This document shows, in pieces, positions 21,545 to 32,699 of a stretch of 64,000 bases of DNA. Origin of the DNA: Trametes villosa (Eukaryota > Basidiomycota > Agaricomycetes > Polyporales > Polyporaceae); NCBI GenBank assembly GCA_002964805.2, contig PUDQ02000001.1, forward strand, positions 2,752,001 through 2,816,000, written 5' to 3'. The position numbers were made by a program, and so were the translations under genes. Numbering within the stretch: the stretch's first letter is position 1; each line of letters starts with the position of its first letter. The notes under the pieces were generated by a model, which was not told the origin of the DNA, made no database searches, and worked only from the letters and a program-made list of their open reading frames with translations.

Positions 21545-22392
21545 ATGTCGGCCCTCTCAGAGGCCTCTACGCCGGCCCAGGACGGGGCCCCTCCGTCGAT
21601 CGACACCCAACAGCTCCAGCAGCACAACGCCCAGCTCGCGGCCGACCTCCAGCAGCAGCCCCAGGGCTCGATCCCCGGCTCCTCCGCCGCCGCCGCCGAG
21701 GCCTCCCGGAAGCGTCAGTGTCCTCTGCCCGTCTCCTCCGCTGCGCCCCCCGCCCTGACCGCCTCCGCCTCCGTAAACAGCCAAGGCGCCCTCCGTCCGT
21801 CGGGCCTGCACCGCTTGCCATGCCGGTAAAACCAGATGCAGCGAGGCCTTGCCGTGCCAGGTCCGTCACGTCACTCCCCTCCCTCGCCCTCGCTGACGCT
21901 GATCGGCCCATCGCCAGAGCTGCTTGAAGAGAGGCCTCGGGGCCAGTTGCGCATACCCCGATCCCGACGCCGATCCCCAGACCCACCAGAACCAGGCGCC
22001 GCCACGTATGTTCTGCGCGATACTCGTCTGTACAATACGTGTCTCACCTGCTCATCCCAGCACAAGTCCCGCCGTTCGCCGCGGCCATGGCGTACCCGCC
22101 GCCGATGCAGGGTCTGGCCCACCCGCACTACTACGACTACAACAGCACCTTCGTCGCCAACCCACCCGCGACGCAGGCGTCACCGGCCGCGTCGACGTCG
22201 ACGTTCCGTCCCACCAAGCGGCCGCGCCCACTCACCGAGGACGAGACCGCCGCCATCACCCGCAACTTCACCCGCGGCGACTTCTTCGTCGGCTCCAGCG
22301 CCCCCGTGCGCATCGACCCGCGCCTCCCTGTGCGCCTCACACTTGCGGAGGGCGACCAGGTGCACTTCTCTATCGGCGAGGCCATCGTATGA
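21545..22392 (+). CDS. Small Zn(II)2Cys6 transcription factor
   Basis: ATG 21545 starts MSALSEASTPAQDGAPP, a Gln/Ala-rich leader ending ASRK. An intron (gtcagt...acag) joins to PKAPSVRRACTACHAGKTRC SEALPCQ, and the next exon supplies SCLKRGLGASCAYP. Together these give C-x2-C-x6-C-x5-C-x2-C-x8-C, the fungal binuclear zinc cluster. A third intron joins to QVPPFAAAMAYPPPMQGL, a Tyr/Pro-rich segment, a basic KRPRPL patch and a final domain ending LAEGDQVHFSIGEAIV at stop 22390-22392. The protein is only about 190 residues and lacks the fungal-specific middle-homology domain, so it probably works as a short DNA binder or needs a partner. Every exon junction falls within the zinc cluster coding region, so the protein is invisible to single-frame reading. 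Confidence 0.82.
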
Positions 22393-22932
22393 TTTCTTGT
22401 TTTTCTCTTATGTGCTTCCAGGGTATGAGCGACGGACATGTGTATTTGTACTGTCTGTTTTGAGTCTGCTATCTTGTTCTGGAGCCTGTCGTATGTATGT
22501 ATTAGGCGACGTTGTTGATTGGCGTGGAGTTGATACTCCCTCCGCCCTTTGCCCAACCACCATCCCGTTCATGATGAATTGTTCTGCGGCTGAGCGGGGA
22601 TAATATCTGCAGATTGTGTGAAGAAGGTCAGACTTCGGGCGAGGAGACAGCATGCAGGGGTCTCCCGAGGAAACATCAGACTGCGTGTATGTATGCTTGC
22701 CCGCTCGGTACTCAGTACTCAGTACTTAGTTTGCCTGTCTGCGCAGGAACTCGTGAGGTATGTATTAGCACTACGGAGCTGAGTACTGTCGACGCATCCG
22801 GTTATTTTTATGCAACCATATACTAGTTGCAGAGGATACGGGTAGTGGATGAGCGCGATCAATATCCAGATGTTCCATACAATACATTAGGCAGTCTCCT
22901 GACATAGGTTCATATTCCCAACGTCCATCCCT
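22393..22932. other. Convergent intergenic region: Zn2Cys6 and RAD5 3' flanks
   Basis: 540 bp with no gene. It contains three near-perfect tandem copies of GTACTCA at 22708-22728. Confidence 0.55.
22708..22728 (+). repeat. Tandem GTACTCA x3 (last copy GTACTTA)
   Basis: Read directly; a 7-bp unit in three copies. Confidence 0.75.
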
Positions 22933-25900
22933 TCAGCTGTCAGACTCCGTGTCGCCGAACATGATCTTCAGGTTCTCTATGCTCTCCGGGTCTCCGTCGC
23001 GCTTGCCCTTGAACGCTTCCTTGACGATCGCCGTCTTGCGCTTCTGGATCTGCAGGATGCGGCCCTCGATCGTTCCGGCAATCTGGTATACGAAAGGTGT
23101 TAGAACGCAGCTACAGCGGAGAAGTAGCGGGCGTACGATGAACTGCTTGACGTAGACAGGTTTCTCTTGGCCGATACGGTGCACGCGGTCGATGGCTGGG
23201 TTCTGTCGTGAGTAGAGGGAGACAACACAGAGCACGGTCTGCTTACCTTGGTTCTCCGTCGCCGCGTTCCACCAGCAGTCCATCTAGGCAAAAGTATATG
23301 AATGGCAGATAATAGAGCATTGATGCTTCAGCACTTACCATGTACACATGGTTCGCGTTCGTCAGCTATCATTCAATGAGTGAGTCAGTACGCTGCTCCG
23401 CCACGAACAGACAAACGACGCACGTTCAGCCCCACGCCGCCAGCCTTCAGGCTGACGATGAGCACCTTCGCCTCGCGCGACGGCGCCTTGAAGCCCGAGA
23501 CGGCCTCGTTGCGCTTCTTGATGTCCATCGAGCCATCGAAGCGGTACCACGCTAGTTCCTCGCGCTCCAGCACGACCTGGATCAGGTCGAGGAAGGAGGT
23601 GAACTGCGAGAACACCACCGCACGGAAACACGGGTCTTGGTCTCGCAGCCGGCCTGCACGGGTATCGTATCAATTTCGGTACACTGTCATACCGGCAGGT
23701 GGGGGACCTACGCAAGTCTTGCACGAGAGCTTCGAGCTTCGTCGATGAGCGGAAGTCGTTCCTCCGCAGCGTCACGGTCTGTGTCGGCGCCTGTGTGCCA
23801 TCGCCAGTTTTATCGCCGCTGTCGTTGCGCGAACGGACAATTTCGAGTAGGTCGCTCTCCTACACAGACGTTCAGAGAGTGCGCAAGGGAGGCCTCCTGA
23901 GCGACTAACCTGAACAGGGCCTCGGAAGCACGTCGGGCATTTGCCGTCCTCGCCCTTCTCCCGACACCGCTCAATGAACGCAACTATGCAGTCCTTGCAG
24001 CTATTCAATATACTCGTCAGCGATCGTGCTCAGACTTGCCCCGCGCAAAGAGCACTCACCACTGGTGCATGCAATCAGGCAAGATAGTCGGAGTCTCCAT
24101 GACGTCGAAGCAGATGGGACATTCCGCGTTCTCCTCCTGCCCGAGGTTGGCGAGGACGCCCTCGGCGAACACCTTGCTGTCCCCCGCCGCGTTGTCGCCC
24201 TTGTCGAACCTCTTGATCAACTCGTTGACGTCGATGGCGCCGCTCCCGGCAGGCGCCTTGGGAGCGGGGCCGTCGCTTGCCGACAGCACTAAGTTCGGAT
24301 GGAGCACAGCGCGTCGGAGCCTGGCCAAGTCATGTCAGGGATCGATTCGGTGACGACGGTGGATAAATGCGAACCTCATGAGCATCGCGAGGATGTGGGT
24401 GTAGTTGCGGCTGACAAGGCCCTTCGCGTTGAGGTGCTCGAAGTCCTTCTTGGCGTCCGAGTACAGTGAGTCATAGATCGTGCGCTCCAGAGGCGAGAAC
24501 TCCAGCATCTCAGTCGTGACCTCTTTAGAGGGCAGCTCGACGATCTTCTTGCCATCCGAGTCGAGCATGTCCTTCTCGCGCCGGAGAAGCACGCTCTCTA
24601 GGATGATCTGGACAACTTCGACGGCCTTGCGATCGCGAGCCAAGAACGGCAGCGTGATGAACCTACGTAGCGGTCAGCGTACTTAGTCGTGGATGGGTGT
24701 CCGGCAGCAGCACTTACGAGCGGAAGAATGTATGGTTCGACCAAGGCGTGAAGTCTAGGAATTTCCTGCATCGCCATATATGAGTCTCCACGGTTGTTGA
24801 GAAGGCATATTCACGTACAAGAGCGAGAACAAGTCCTCTAAGCGGTTCACGATAGGTGTTCCCGTCACAGCCCATCGCCGCCGTGCGCGAAGAGCATATA
24901 CGGCCTTGGCGCTCTTGCTGGTCCGCGACTTGATGTGGTGAGCCTCGTCCAGGATGACACCTGGAATGCGCGGTTAGGAGAGCGACGAACTGCCCCACAG
25001 GAGTAGCTTACGCAGCCATTCAACTAGACGGCACGAGTGCAATCTGTCAGGAATTCCACCAACAGCGACAAGCGAGGCAACATACCTTCGAACACGGGAG
25101 ACGGTGTCTTCTCGTGCTTAGCGTGCTCCGACACCAGGATCCCGTAAGATGTGATGACGACGTTTGTAGGCCCATCAGAGTCGACCGCGGCATCCAGGTC
25201 AAGCCTGTTCTGTCCGTGCCACACCAGTACCTTCAGTGTGTCTGGCTTACTCGAACGCTGTAGCTCCTCCGCCCATTGCGACAGGAGCGAGGTCGGCGCG
25301 ACGATGAGGGTCGCGGAGGGCCCTTTCCGGTCCTGAGGGTCCCGCTTGGACACGACTCGGAAGGCGTTGTTAAGCTTGATCTGTCGACGCTTCAAGGTTG
25401 CATTGGGGTCGATCTCCGCAGGTGCTTCAGGTCCGCGGGCGGTCTGAATCAGGGCTGACAGCATGATCGTCTTCCCCATGCCCACTGTGAAGCCTAGGTT
25501 AGTAGGCCGAGCTATCGACATTCAATTTGCACTCACTCTCTGCAAGACGACAAGTCGGAGGGTGCAATGGTCAGCAGTGATATCTCGATTCATGGGAGAC
25601 AATGTACCGTCTCTGATAGTATCCTCGTATCAGTATCCCAGACAGCTTGTCTAGAATGCAAGTCACTCACGCTAGAATCCCTCCCTTACACTTCCGTTCT
25701 GCCTTGGGGAACTCGAGGCTCAGCTCGCCGGAGTATTCATTGAAGTAGAAGGGCCGATCGTCAGCAGTTAGATCAAGGGTAGCGTCGTTGGGATCGCAGG
25801 GGAATACATATCTATGAGGCGCGTGAGATGAGTGAGATCGACTTCAGCAAGGGTGCGACTCACTCCTTCCACAAGGGATGCATGGACTTGGCCTCGCGTG

Positions 25901-27419
25901 CGGACGCTGCTCCCGTCTCAATGGAATGCATCCAGCTACCGAGACTTCAGCACGCAACAGGACAGCAGAGGAAGCGTTCCTACGCACGAAAGCGCCTGCT
26001 TCTGGTATCCGCGCAGCTTCAGCGTGAAACTCTCAGCCGGATCCATCTCAGCAATTTGACGATCGTTCTGCTGAGCCCTGAGATGGTCCTCTCAGCCGAC
26101 CGCACGTAAACCATGAGCCTTCACGCATACTTCTTATAGATCATGTCGAGCTGTTCTTCGGTGATGTCGGCTTCCTCGTCATCCTCGCCGTCACCAGCTT
26201 GAGTCGCGGGTCGTGCCTTCGCGCCAGGACGCTGCGTGAGAAGCTCTAGGTCCGCCTTATTGAGCTGCTTCTTGTTGTGGAAGTCGCCGCCTTTCTTGGG
26301 TTTGAGGTTGACGCGCTTGAACAGGCTGACCAGAGACGTCTTGCGTTCTCTGAGAATCTGCTCGGCTTCGGTTTCCTGACCTTCGTTGAACATGACCTTT
26401 GCCTTCTCTTCTGGGGAGGCAGATGGCGGTATGAAGGCGGATGCCTTGATGTACACAGAGAGCGATACTATGAGGTCCGCGCCAGTAGTCATCTTGTCGG
26501 GACAGTCGACCATAGTGCACTTCTTGAACTCGACGATGCCTGTAGTGTAGTATGAGCGCCCGCATATATTGCAACGTGGTACATGAATATATACCCAAGT
26601 CGAGCAGCCTCGACACCCAGGAAGCGACATCCTGAGGCAACCGACCGAACTCTGGAAAGACAGATGTAGTGGAGTGGAGGATGACCGCGCGCGCTGGAGC
26701 TTACCAAAGCCTCTCAAATTGGTGAGTATGACAACGGAGTCCTGCTTCTTCCTATTCGCCGGCTTCGGCGGGGCAGGCTTCAGCATGCTTGCGATGGTCA
26801 GCTGCTTCTTGCCGCCTTTGTCCTTGGCCGCCTTCTTGGCCGGAGGTGGAGGCGGTTTGTTGGTCTCCTCCCTCTCTATCAATACCTCTTCGCCAGCCTT
26901 AACGTAGCCCGAGCCTTTAACGGTACTCCAAGCTCTGTCAACCAAGAAGGAGCCCAGATACATAGAGTCGGTGGGCGCAGCACGAGAACGAGAGGGACCG
27001 GGAGCAGGCGATAGCTTCCTGCGCTTTTGCGGGCGCTCCTCAATGCTTTCGCGGGGTGCCTGGGGAGCCGGAGAGGATCCGCGCGTATCGTTGAGCCCGG
27101 AGGACGTACTAGACACGCTAGATGCGCGGGGTACGTCTGCGAACTCCGGCATGTCCACGTCCAGGTCAAGCTCGGACTCCTCCGCCGTGTCTGCTAAAGG
27201 AAGATCTTTGGGTGCCTGATAGCGGGAGTCTTCCTCGTCGTCGCTGTCGGCGAAGAAGAGCGGTTTCTGGGTTGGCTCACGCGCTTGCGTTGCGCTTAGC
27301 AATGACTCCTCGGTGGGCGGCACAGCAGGCTCCTCGACAGTAGTCTGCTGGTACGCCATGTCTTCATCGTCTGAGCCAGCAAAGAAGGTCGGCGGTGCGT
27401 TCCCGAGTTCGAGAGCCAT
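22933..27419 (-). CDS. RAD5: RAD5-type SNF2 helicase / ubiquitin ligase
   Basis: ATG 27417-27419 starts [20 protein letters not shown], an acidic, disordered N-terminus with a KRRKLSP patch. Domains follow in RAD5 order. A HIRAN-like segment runs from [20 protein letters not shown] to [14 protein letters not shown]. The SNF2 part has [33 protein letters not shown] (Walker A), [24 protein letters not shown] (DEAH) and [13 protein letters not shown]3HC4 RING ([22 protein letters not shown], then CKDCIVAF and CPTCFRGP) is inserted in the helicase, followed by [34 protein letters not shown] and [10 protein letters not shown]. The family polyubiquitinates PCNA and remodels stalled forks in error-free damage tolerance. 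About 16 introns give a protein near 1,150 residues. The Asp-Glu normally preceding GMGKT is not visible at the splice junction. Confidence 0.92.
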
Positions 27420-27700
27420 GTCAGGAGGGAGATGGGGGAGAAGGGAGGGATATGAGAGGGAGTGATCGGCGGGCAGGACGCGTCGAGTCCGCGCTAATTT
27501 GCAGCCACCGACGCGGCACCGACGCGTCGACATGTACAAATAGCGGCAAGCACCGACGGTCCCCGTACGGCAGCTCGTTCCCACGCCTCCACGGGCGCGT
27601 ACTGGAAATCAGTCGAAGGCGCGCCTCTGCTTTGCCTGCTGCTCGTGAAGTCCTCGCTTTCTCCTCCCTCCCTCCCACTACCGCGTCTTCATCTTCCAAA
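27420..27700. promoter_or_regulatory. Bidirectional RAD5/CCT7 promoter with ACGCGT boxes
   Basis: 281 bp separate the two start codons. ACGCGT, the core of the MluI cell-cycle box bound by MBF in other fungi, occurs at 27478-27483 and 27522-27527, and a third copy lies in CCT7 intron 1 at 27749-27754. The flanks are similar (GACGCGTCGA at the first two, AGACGCGTCGA at the third). Confidence 0.55.
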
Positions 27701-29654
27701 ATGCAGCGCGGCCTTCCGATGGTGTGTAAAATACGCTTGCTTGCGCAGACGCGTCGACTGACGATCTGCAGCAACCCACCGTAGTCCTCCTGAAGGAGGG
27801 CACGGACACTTCCCAAGGAAAGGCCCAGCTCCTCTCCAACATCTCCGCATGTCTCGCGATCGCGGAGACTCTTGCCAGCACGCTGGGCCCGCGCGGAATG
27901 GACAAGCTGATTGTGAATGAGCGTGGCGAGGCTCAGATCACCAACGATGGCGCGACTATCCTCAAGCTCCTGGACATCGTGCACCCCGCCGCGCGTACAC
28001 TCGTAGACATCGCCCGGGCACAAGACGCCGAGGTCGGGGATGGAACTACCAGTGTCGTGCTCCTTGCCGCGCAGCTGCTGAAGGAGGTCCGGGGCTACAT
28101 CGAGGAGGGCGTCAGCCCGCACATCATCATGAAGGGTTTCCGGAAGGCTGCTGAACTCGTGAGTCCCTCTCATCTCACATCTCGTGCGTTAACCAATCCG
28201 TGTTCAGGCTATAGAACACATCAAGTCTGTCCAAATTACAGTAGACCGGTCAGACCCCGAGTACGTTGTCTCTGTCTGTGTATGCGGTCTGCCATTAACG
28301 TCTGTGGCAGGCAATTCCGCTCTCTCCTCCTCAAGTGCGCGTCAACATCGATGTCCTCGAAGTTGATCCACTCAGAAAAGCCCTTCTTCTCCAAGATGGT
28401 CGTCGACGCCGTCCAATGTCTGGACCAGGAGGACCTGAACGAGAACCTCATCGGCGTGAAGAAGATCCCGGGAGGCGGCATGCAGGACTCCCTTCTCGTC
28501 CAGGGCGTTGCGTTCAAGAAGACCTTCACGTATGCTGGCGCGGAGCAGCAACCCAAGTCCTTCAAGAACCCCCTCATCCTCAGCTTGAACGTCGAGCTCG
28601 AGCTGAAGGCAGAAAAGGACAACGCCGAGGTCCGGGTCGAGCACGTCTCGGACTACCAGGCCATCGTAGACGCCGAGTGGGAGATCATCTACCGCAAGCT
28701 CGAGGCGATCGAGAAGACCGGCGCGAAGGTCGTCCTGAGCAAGCTGCCTATCGGTGATCTCGCTACGCAGTGGTTCGCCGACCGGGATATCTTCTGTGCT
28801 GGCCGCGTGGCCTCGGACGACCTGCAGCGTGTGGTTCAGGCTGTCGGCGGCTCCGTCCAGTCGACATGCTCGGACATCAAGCGCGAGTACCTCGGCACGT
28901 GCGGTACTTTCGAGGAGAGGCAGATTGGCGGCGAGCGGTACAACCTGTTCAAGGAGTGCCCGAAGGCCAAGACATGTACTCTCGTCCTGCGGGGTGGCGC
29001 GGAGCAGTTCATTGAGGAGGTCGAGCGCAGTCTGCATGACGCGATCATGGTGGTAAAGCGTGCTGTCAAGAACGGAGACATCGTCGCCGGTGGAGGTGCG
29101 ATTGAGGTACGCCGTTCCCATGCTATTCCGAGAAAATTTGACTTACCCCTTTCTGCGATTGGCATTTAGTTGGACCTGTCGTCGCGCATCCGGAAGCACG
29201 CACTGTCGATTCCGGGCAAGCTGCAGCTAGTCATGATCGCGTTCGCGAAGGCGCTCGAAGTTATCCCGCGGCAAATTTGCGATAACGCCGGCCTGGACTC
29301 GACGGACGTCCTGAACAAGCTGCGCATGAAGCACGCCAACGGCGAGCAGTGGTTCGGCGTGGACGTCGACGGCGTCGAGGGCATCCGGAACAACCTGGAG
29401 GCGTTCGTCTGGGAGCCGAGCTTGGTGAAGGTTAACGCGATCAGCAGCGCGACGGAGGCGGCCTGCCTGATCCTTAGCGTCGACGAGACCGTCCGAGCGC
29501 CGCAAAACGAAGGGGTGCGTCCGCTCCTCCGTCTCTTCCGGGAGTTCTGCCTGACCGGCGACATTATATTTAGCAAAACCCGGGCCCGAGGGCGCCGCCA
29601 GGCACGGCGCAGCGCGCACTGCGCGGCAGGGGACGTGGGATGCCAAGGCGGTGA
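27701..29654 (+). CDS. CCT7: T-complex chaperonin subunit eta (CCT7)
   Basis: A 21-bp first exon (MQRGLPM, 27701-27721) is followed by an intron that joins to [18 protein letters not shown]. Chaperonin motifs are all present: [43 protein letters not shown] (nucleotide pocket), [26 protein letters not shown], the apical domain up to [18 protein letters not shown], and VAGGGAIE. The eta-specific end is built by a last intron (gtgcgt...tttag) from QNEG into NPGPRAPPG and the basic tail GRGRGMPRR, stopping at TGA 29652-29654. It forms one of the eight subunits of the cytosolic TRiC/CCT ring, which folds actin and tubulin. About 560 residues, normal for the subunit. It is head-to-head with RAD5. 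Confidence 0.95.
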
Positions 29655-30045
29655 GGGCAGAGAAAGTAGCAATTGCGAAAGTGTAGCGTATCGATGTCAT
29701 GGCCCGTCCAGTGCGAACTTACCGTTCTTCCACTTATCTGCCTAGCTGCCGTAAGGGAGCGCCCGTGACGGTCACGCCGTGGCGCGTCCACCTTGAAGCG
29801 CGCCGGCGGGGCGTGACCAAGTTCGTACTTCTTGCTCCCGCGGGGGACGAATGTCGCCATTCCGTGATTGAACGCGCAATGGTCGAATCGAATGCCCGAT
29901 GGCCAATACACCCACCCAATGTCGCCGTGCTGATATCATCTAGGGACACTCGACCGCTTCGGCGAGCCTGACGCTGCTATAAAGCCGCTAGGCGAGAGAA
30001 GCACGGCCCAGCGTCCCACCGCAGGCCTGCTCCTCGCCCGCGACA
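29655..30045. other. Intergenic: CCT7 3' flank and MFS transporter promoter
   Basis: 391 bp. The right part carries a TATA box at 29978-29984. No gene was seen on either strand. Confidence 0.5.
29978..29984 (+). promoter_or_regulatory. TATA box of the MFS transporter
   Basis: TATAAAG lies 62 bp upstream of ATG 30046. Confidence 0.6.
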
Positions 30046-32358
30046 ATGTCGACCGTACTCGCCAAGCCGCTCTATGTCAAGTCTGCCCTCGACGGCTCCG
30101 ACGCGGGCTCCACCAAGAGCGGGCTCAGCCCGTCCGACAGCACCGTCGAGGTCCCGACGCTCGGCGCGCCCGTTTCCGCGCAAAAGGCGACCTTCTGGCG
30201 CCAGCCCAAGCACGAGCTCGACAGCGTCGCGACCCAGCCCTCCGTCTTCGACAACCCCGCGACGCTCGAGCAGTACCGCCCGCCCGCGAGCTGGGAGAAC
30301 GCGCACCGCTTCGACCCGGCCGCGCGCTGGACATGGCGCGAGGAATACGTGAGCGCGGACGTTCGCGAGGCCAATCTTCGAGTCGCTGATCGTTTCCTCT
30401 TTAGCGCGTCGTGCGGAAGATCGACTGGCTCATCATGCTGTGGGCCTGCGTCATGTTCTTCAGCTTGGACCTCGACCGGTCCAACATCTCGCAGGCCAAC
30501 ACGGACAACTTCCTGAAGGACCTTGGCCTGACCACCAACGACTTCAACCTCGGAAACACGCTGTTTAAGGTTCGCCTGTTCCCGATCCTGAGATTTCTCG
30601 GACTCTTCGCTCATCTCATTCTAGCTGTGCTTCTTGATTGCGGAGCTTCCTTCCCAGCTCATCTCGAAGCGTGTCGGCCCTGATGTGTGGATTCCCAGTC
30701 AGGTAAAGGGCCCGTTATGAAATTTGTGTGCGCACGCTAACGCGGAGTAGATGGTGCTGTGGAGCTTCGTCTCCCTTGGCCAGTTCTGGCTTACTGGCCG
30801 TGGGTCCTTCCTAGCTACGAGGTATGTCATACTCCTCGACGTCATGGTCCGCGATGCTGACCGGCAACTTAGATGCCTGCTTGGCTTCATGCAAGGCGGG
30901 TTTATTCCCGACGTGATCCTGTACCTGTCGTACTTCTACACCAAGAGCGAACGTGAGTCCTCCGAACTTTCTGGCGTGAGCTCCGGCTGAGATCGCACCT
31001 TGCAGTTCCGCTCCGCCTGGCCTGGTTCTGGGTGTCCAACTACCTCGCCGAGATCGTCGGCGCCTTCATCGCGACGGGCCTGCTCAAGCTCCGAGGTGTC
31101 AACGGCAAGGCCGGATGGCGTTACCTCTTCCTGATCGAGGGTGGCTTGACCCTCGCCATCGGCATTGCGTCGTTCTTCATGATGCCGCCGAGCCCAACCC
31201 AGACGAAGGCCTGGTTCCGCCCCAAGGGCTGGTTCACTGACCGGTTAGTGGCACTGACATGCTATGCTACGCCCGTGCTGACGACGTTTGCACAGGGAGG
31301 AGACCATTATGGTCAACCGGGTGCTGCGAGACGACCCCTCGAAGTCGAACATGCACAACCGCGAGGGTCTGTCCATCCGCATGATCTGGGACATCCTCAA
31401 GGACTGGCGCATGTGGCCCATCTACGCGATGGGTATTGTCTTCATGGGTAAGTCTTACTCTCCGGTCATTGACGGCGTCGATGCTCATTCGCCATTGCAG
31501 TCCCTGTCACGCCTCCTCAGACATACCTCACGCTCTCGCTGCGGAACCTCGGGTACACGACGACGCAGTCGAACCTGCTCAGTATTCCCTCGAAGTTCCT
31601 CGGCATGATCCTCCTGCTCGTGTGGTGCTACATCAGCGAGATCATCGACAGCCGCATCATCACGCTCGTCTCGCTGCAGTTCTACGCGCTGCCCCTGCTC
31701 ATCGCACTGTACACCTTCACCTCCCACACGTCGCCATGGGTGTACTTCGCCGTCGTCACGCTCATCACCGGCTTCCCCTACGTGCACCCCGTCCAGGTCG
31801 CGTGGGCGTCGACGAACTCCTCGGGCGTAGGCACGCGTACCGTGTCCGCGTCGATATACAACATGTTCGTCCAGGCTGGCGGTATCATCTCCGCGAACAT
31901 CTACCGCGATGACGACAAGGTGAGCCTCCTTGCTGCATACGGCACAGATCTGATTGCTGACACGCCGTTCCTTGCAGCCGCTTTGTAAGTCGCTGCGCCT
32001 GACGCCGTTTTGCCCGTCTTTCCCGTCGCTAACGATCGTGCGCAGACAAGCGTGGAAACCGAGTGCTCATCGGCATCTGCGTGATGAACATGTTCCTCTA
32101 CCTGGGCATCTACTTCTTCTACAAGACGATCAACGCGCGCAGAGACAGGATATGGAACTCCTGGACGGCGAAGGTTAGCCTGTCGCAGCCCGAAAAGTAT
32201 TCCTGATCTGACCGCGCAATCATATAGGAGCAACACGAGTATCTAGCGACGACGAAGGACAAGGTACGTTCCACGAGCCCGCATCCATTATGTCTATACA
32301 TTACTCAACGGCGCTGTTTCAGGGGAACGCGCGGATGAACTTCCGTTTCGCGTACTGA
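30046..32358 (+). CDS. MFS transporter, anion:cation symporter (Dal5-like) family
   Basis: ATG 30046 begins a long hydrophilic N-terminus ([20 protein letters not shown] to TWREEY). The first membrane segments follow an intron: [27 protein letters not shown], with the DxDRxNI signature of the allantoate/vitamin permease group, then [61 protein letters not shown] and [17 protein letters not shown]. The second half has [37 protein letters not shown] and [22 protein letters not shown], ending [10 protein letters not shown] with TGA 32356-32358. About 12 membrane spans and roughly 560 residues, interrupted by about ten introns. The family imports organic anions such as allantoate, nicotinate, pantothenate or biotin; the substrate here is unknown. 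It converges on an FAD monooxygenase, which suggests uptake of an aromatic acid. Confidence 0.9.
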
Positions 32359-32699
32359 TGACGGACGACTGTGATTACGACATTCAGAGCATTGTAGACT
32401 GCGACATAGCGGATAACACGACGAAAACACTATCTGGCAACTTGTGTAGCACTATTAGACGGATAATACCAGAGCGGATCCCTAGGACGCTAAACCCCCT
32501 GCCTCGCGTGACGTCTGTGGGATATCAACGACGACGATCCCACGCAGGGCAGGCATCTGACCAGAGGTGTCGTAAGATGGAGTAGCGGGGGCATGTGGAG
32601 GTAGTATGTAGAGTATGCATGGTGGCGGGACGTGAGATAGGCTGTGGACGGGGGATGTGTGACCGGGGAGCACGCTAGCCCCGCAGCGTTCGGCGGCAA
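32359..32699. other. Convergent intergenic region: MFS and monooxygenase 3' flanks
   Basis: 341 bp between the two stop codons. No feature seen. Confidence 0.5.
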
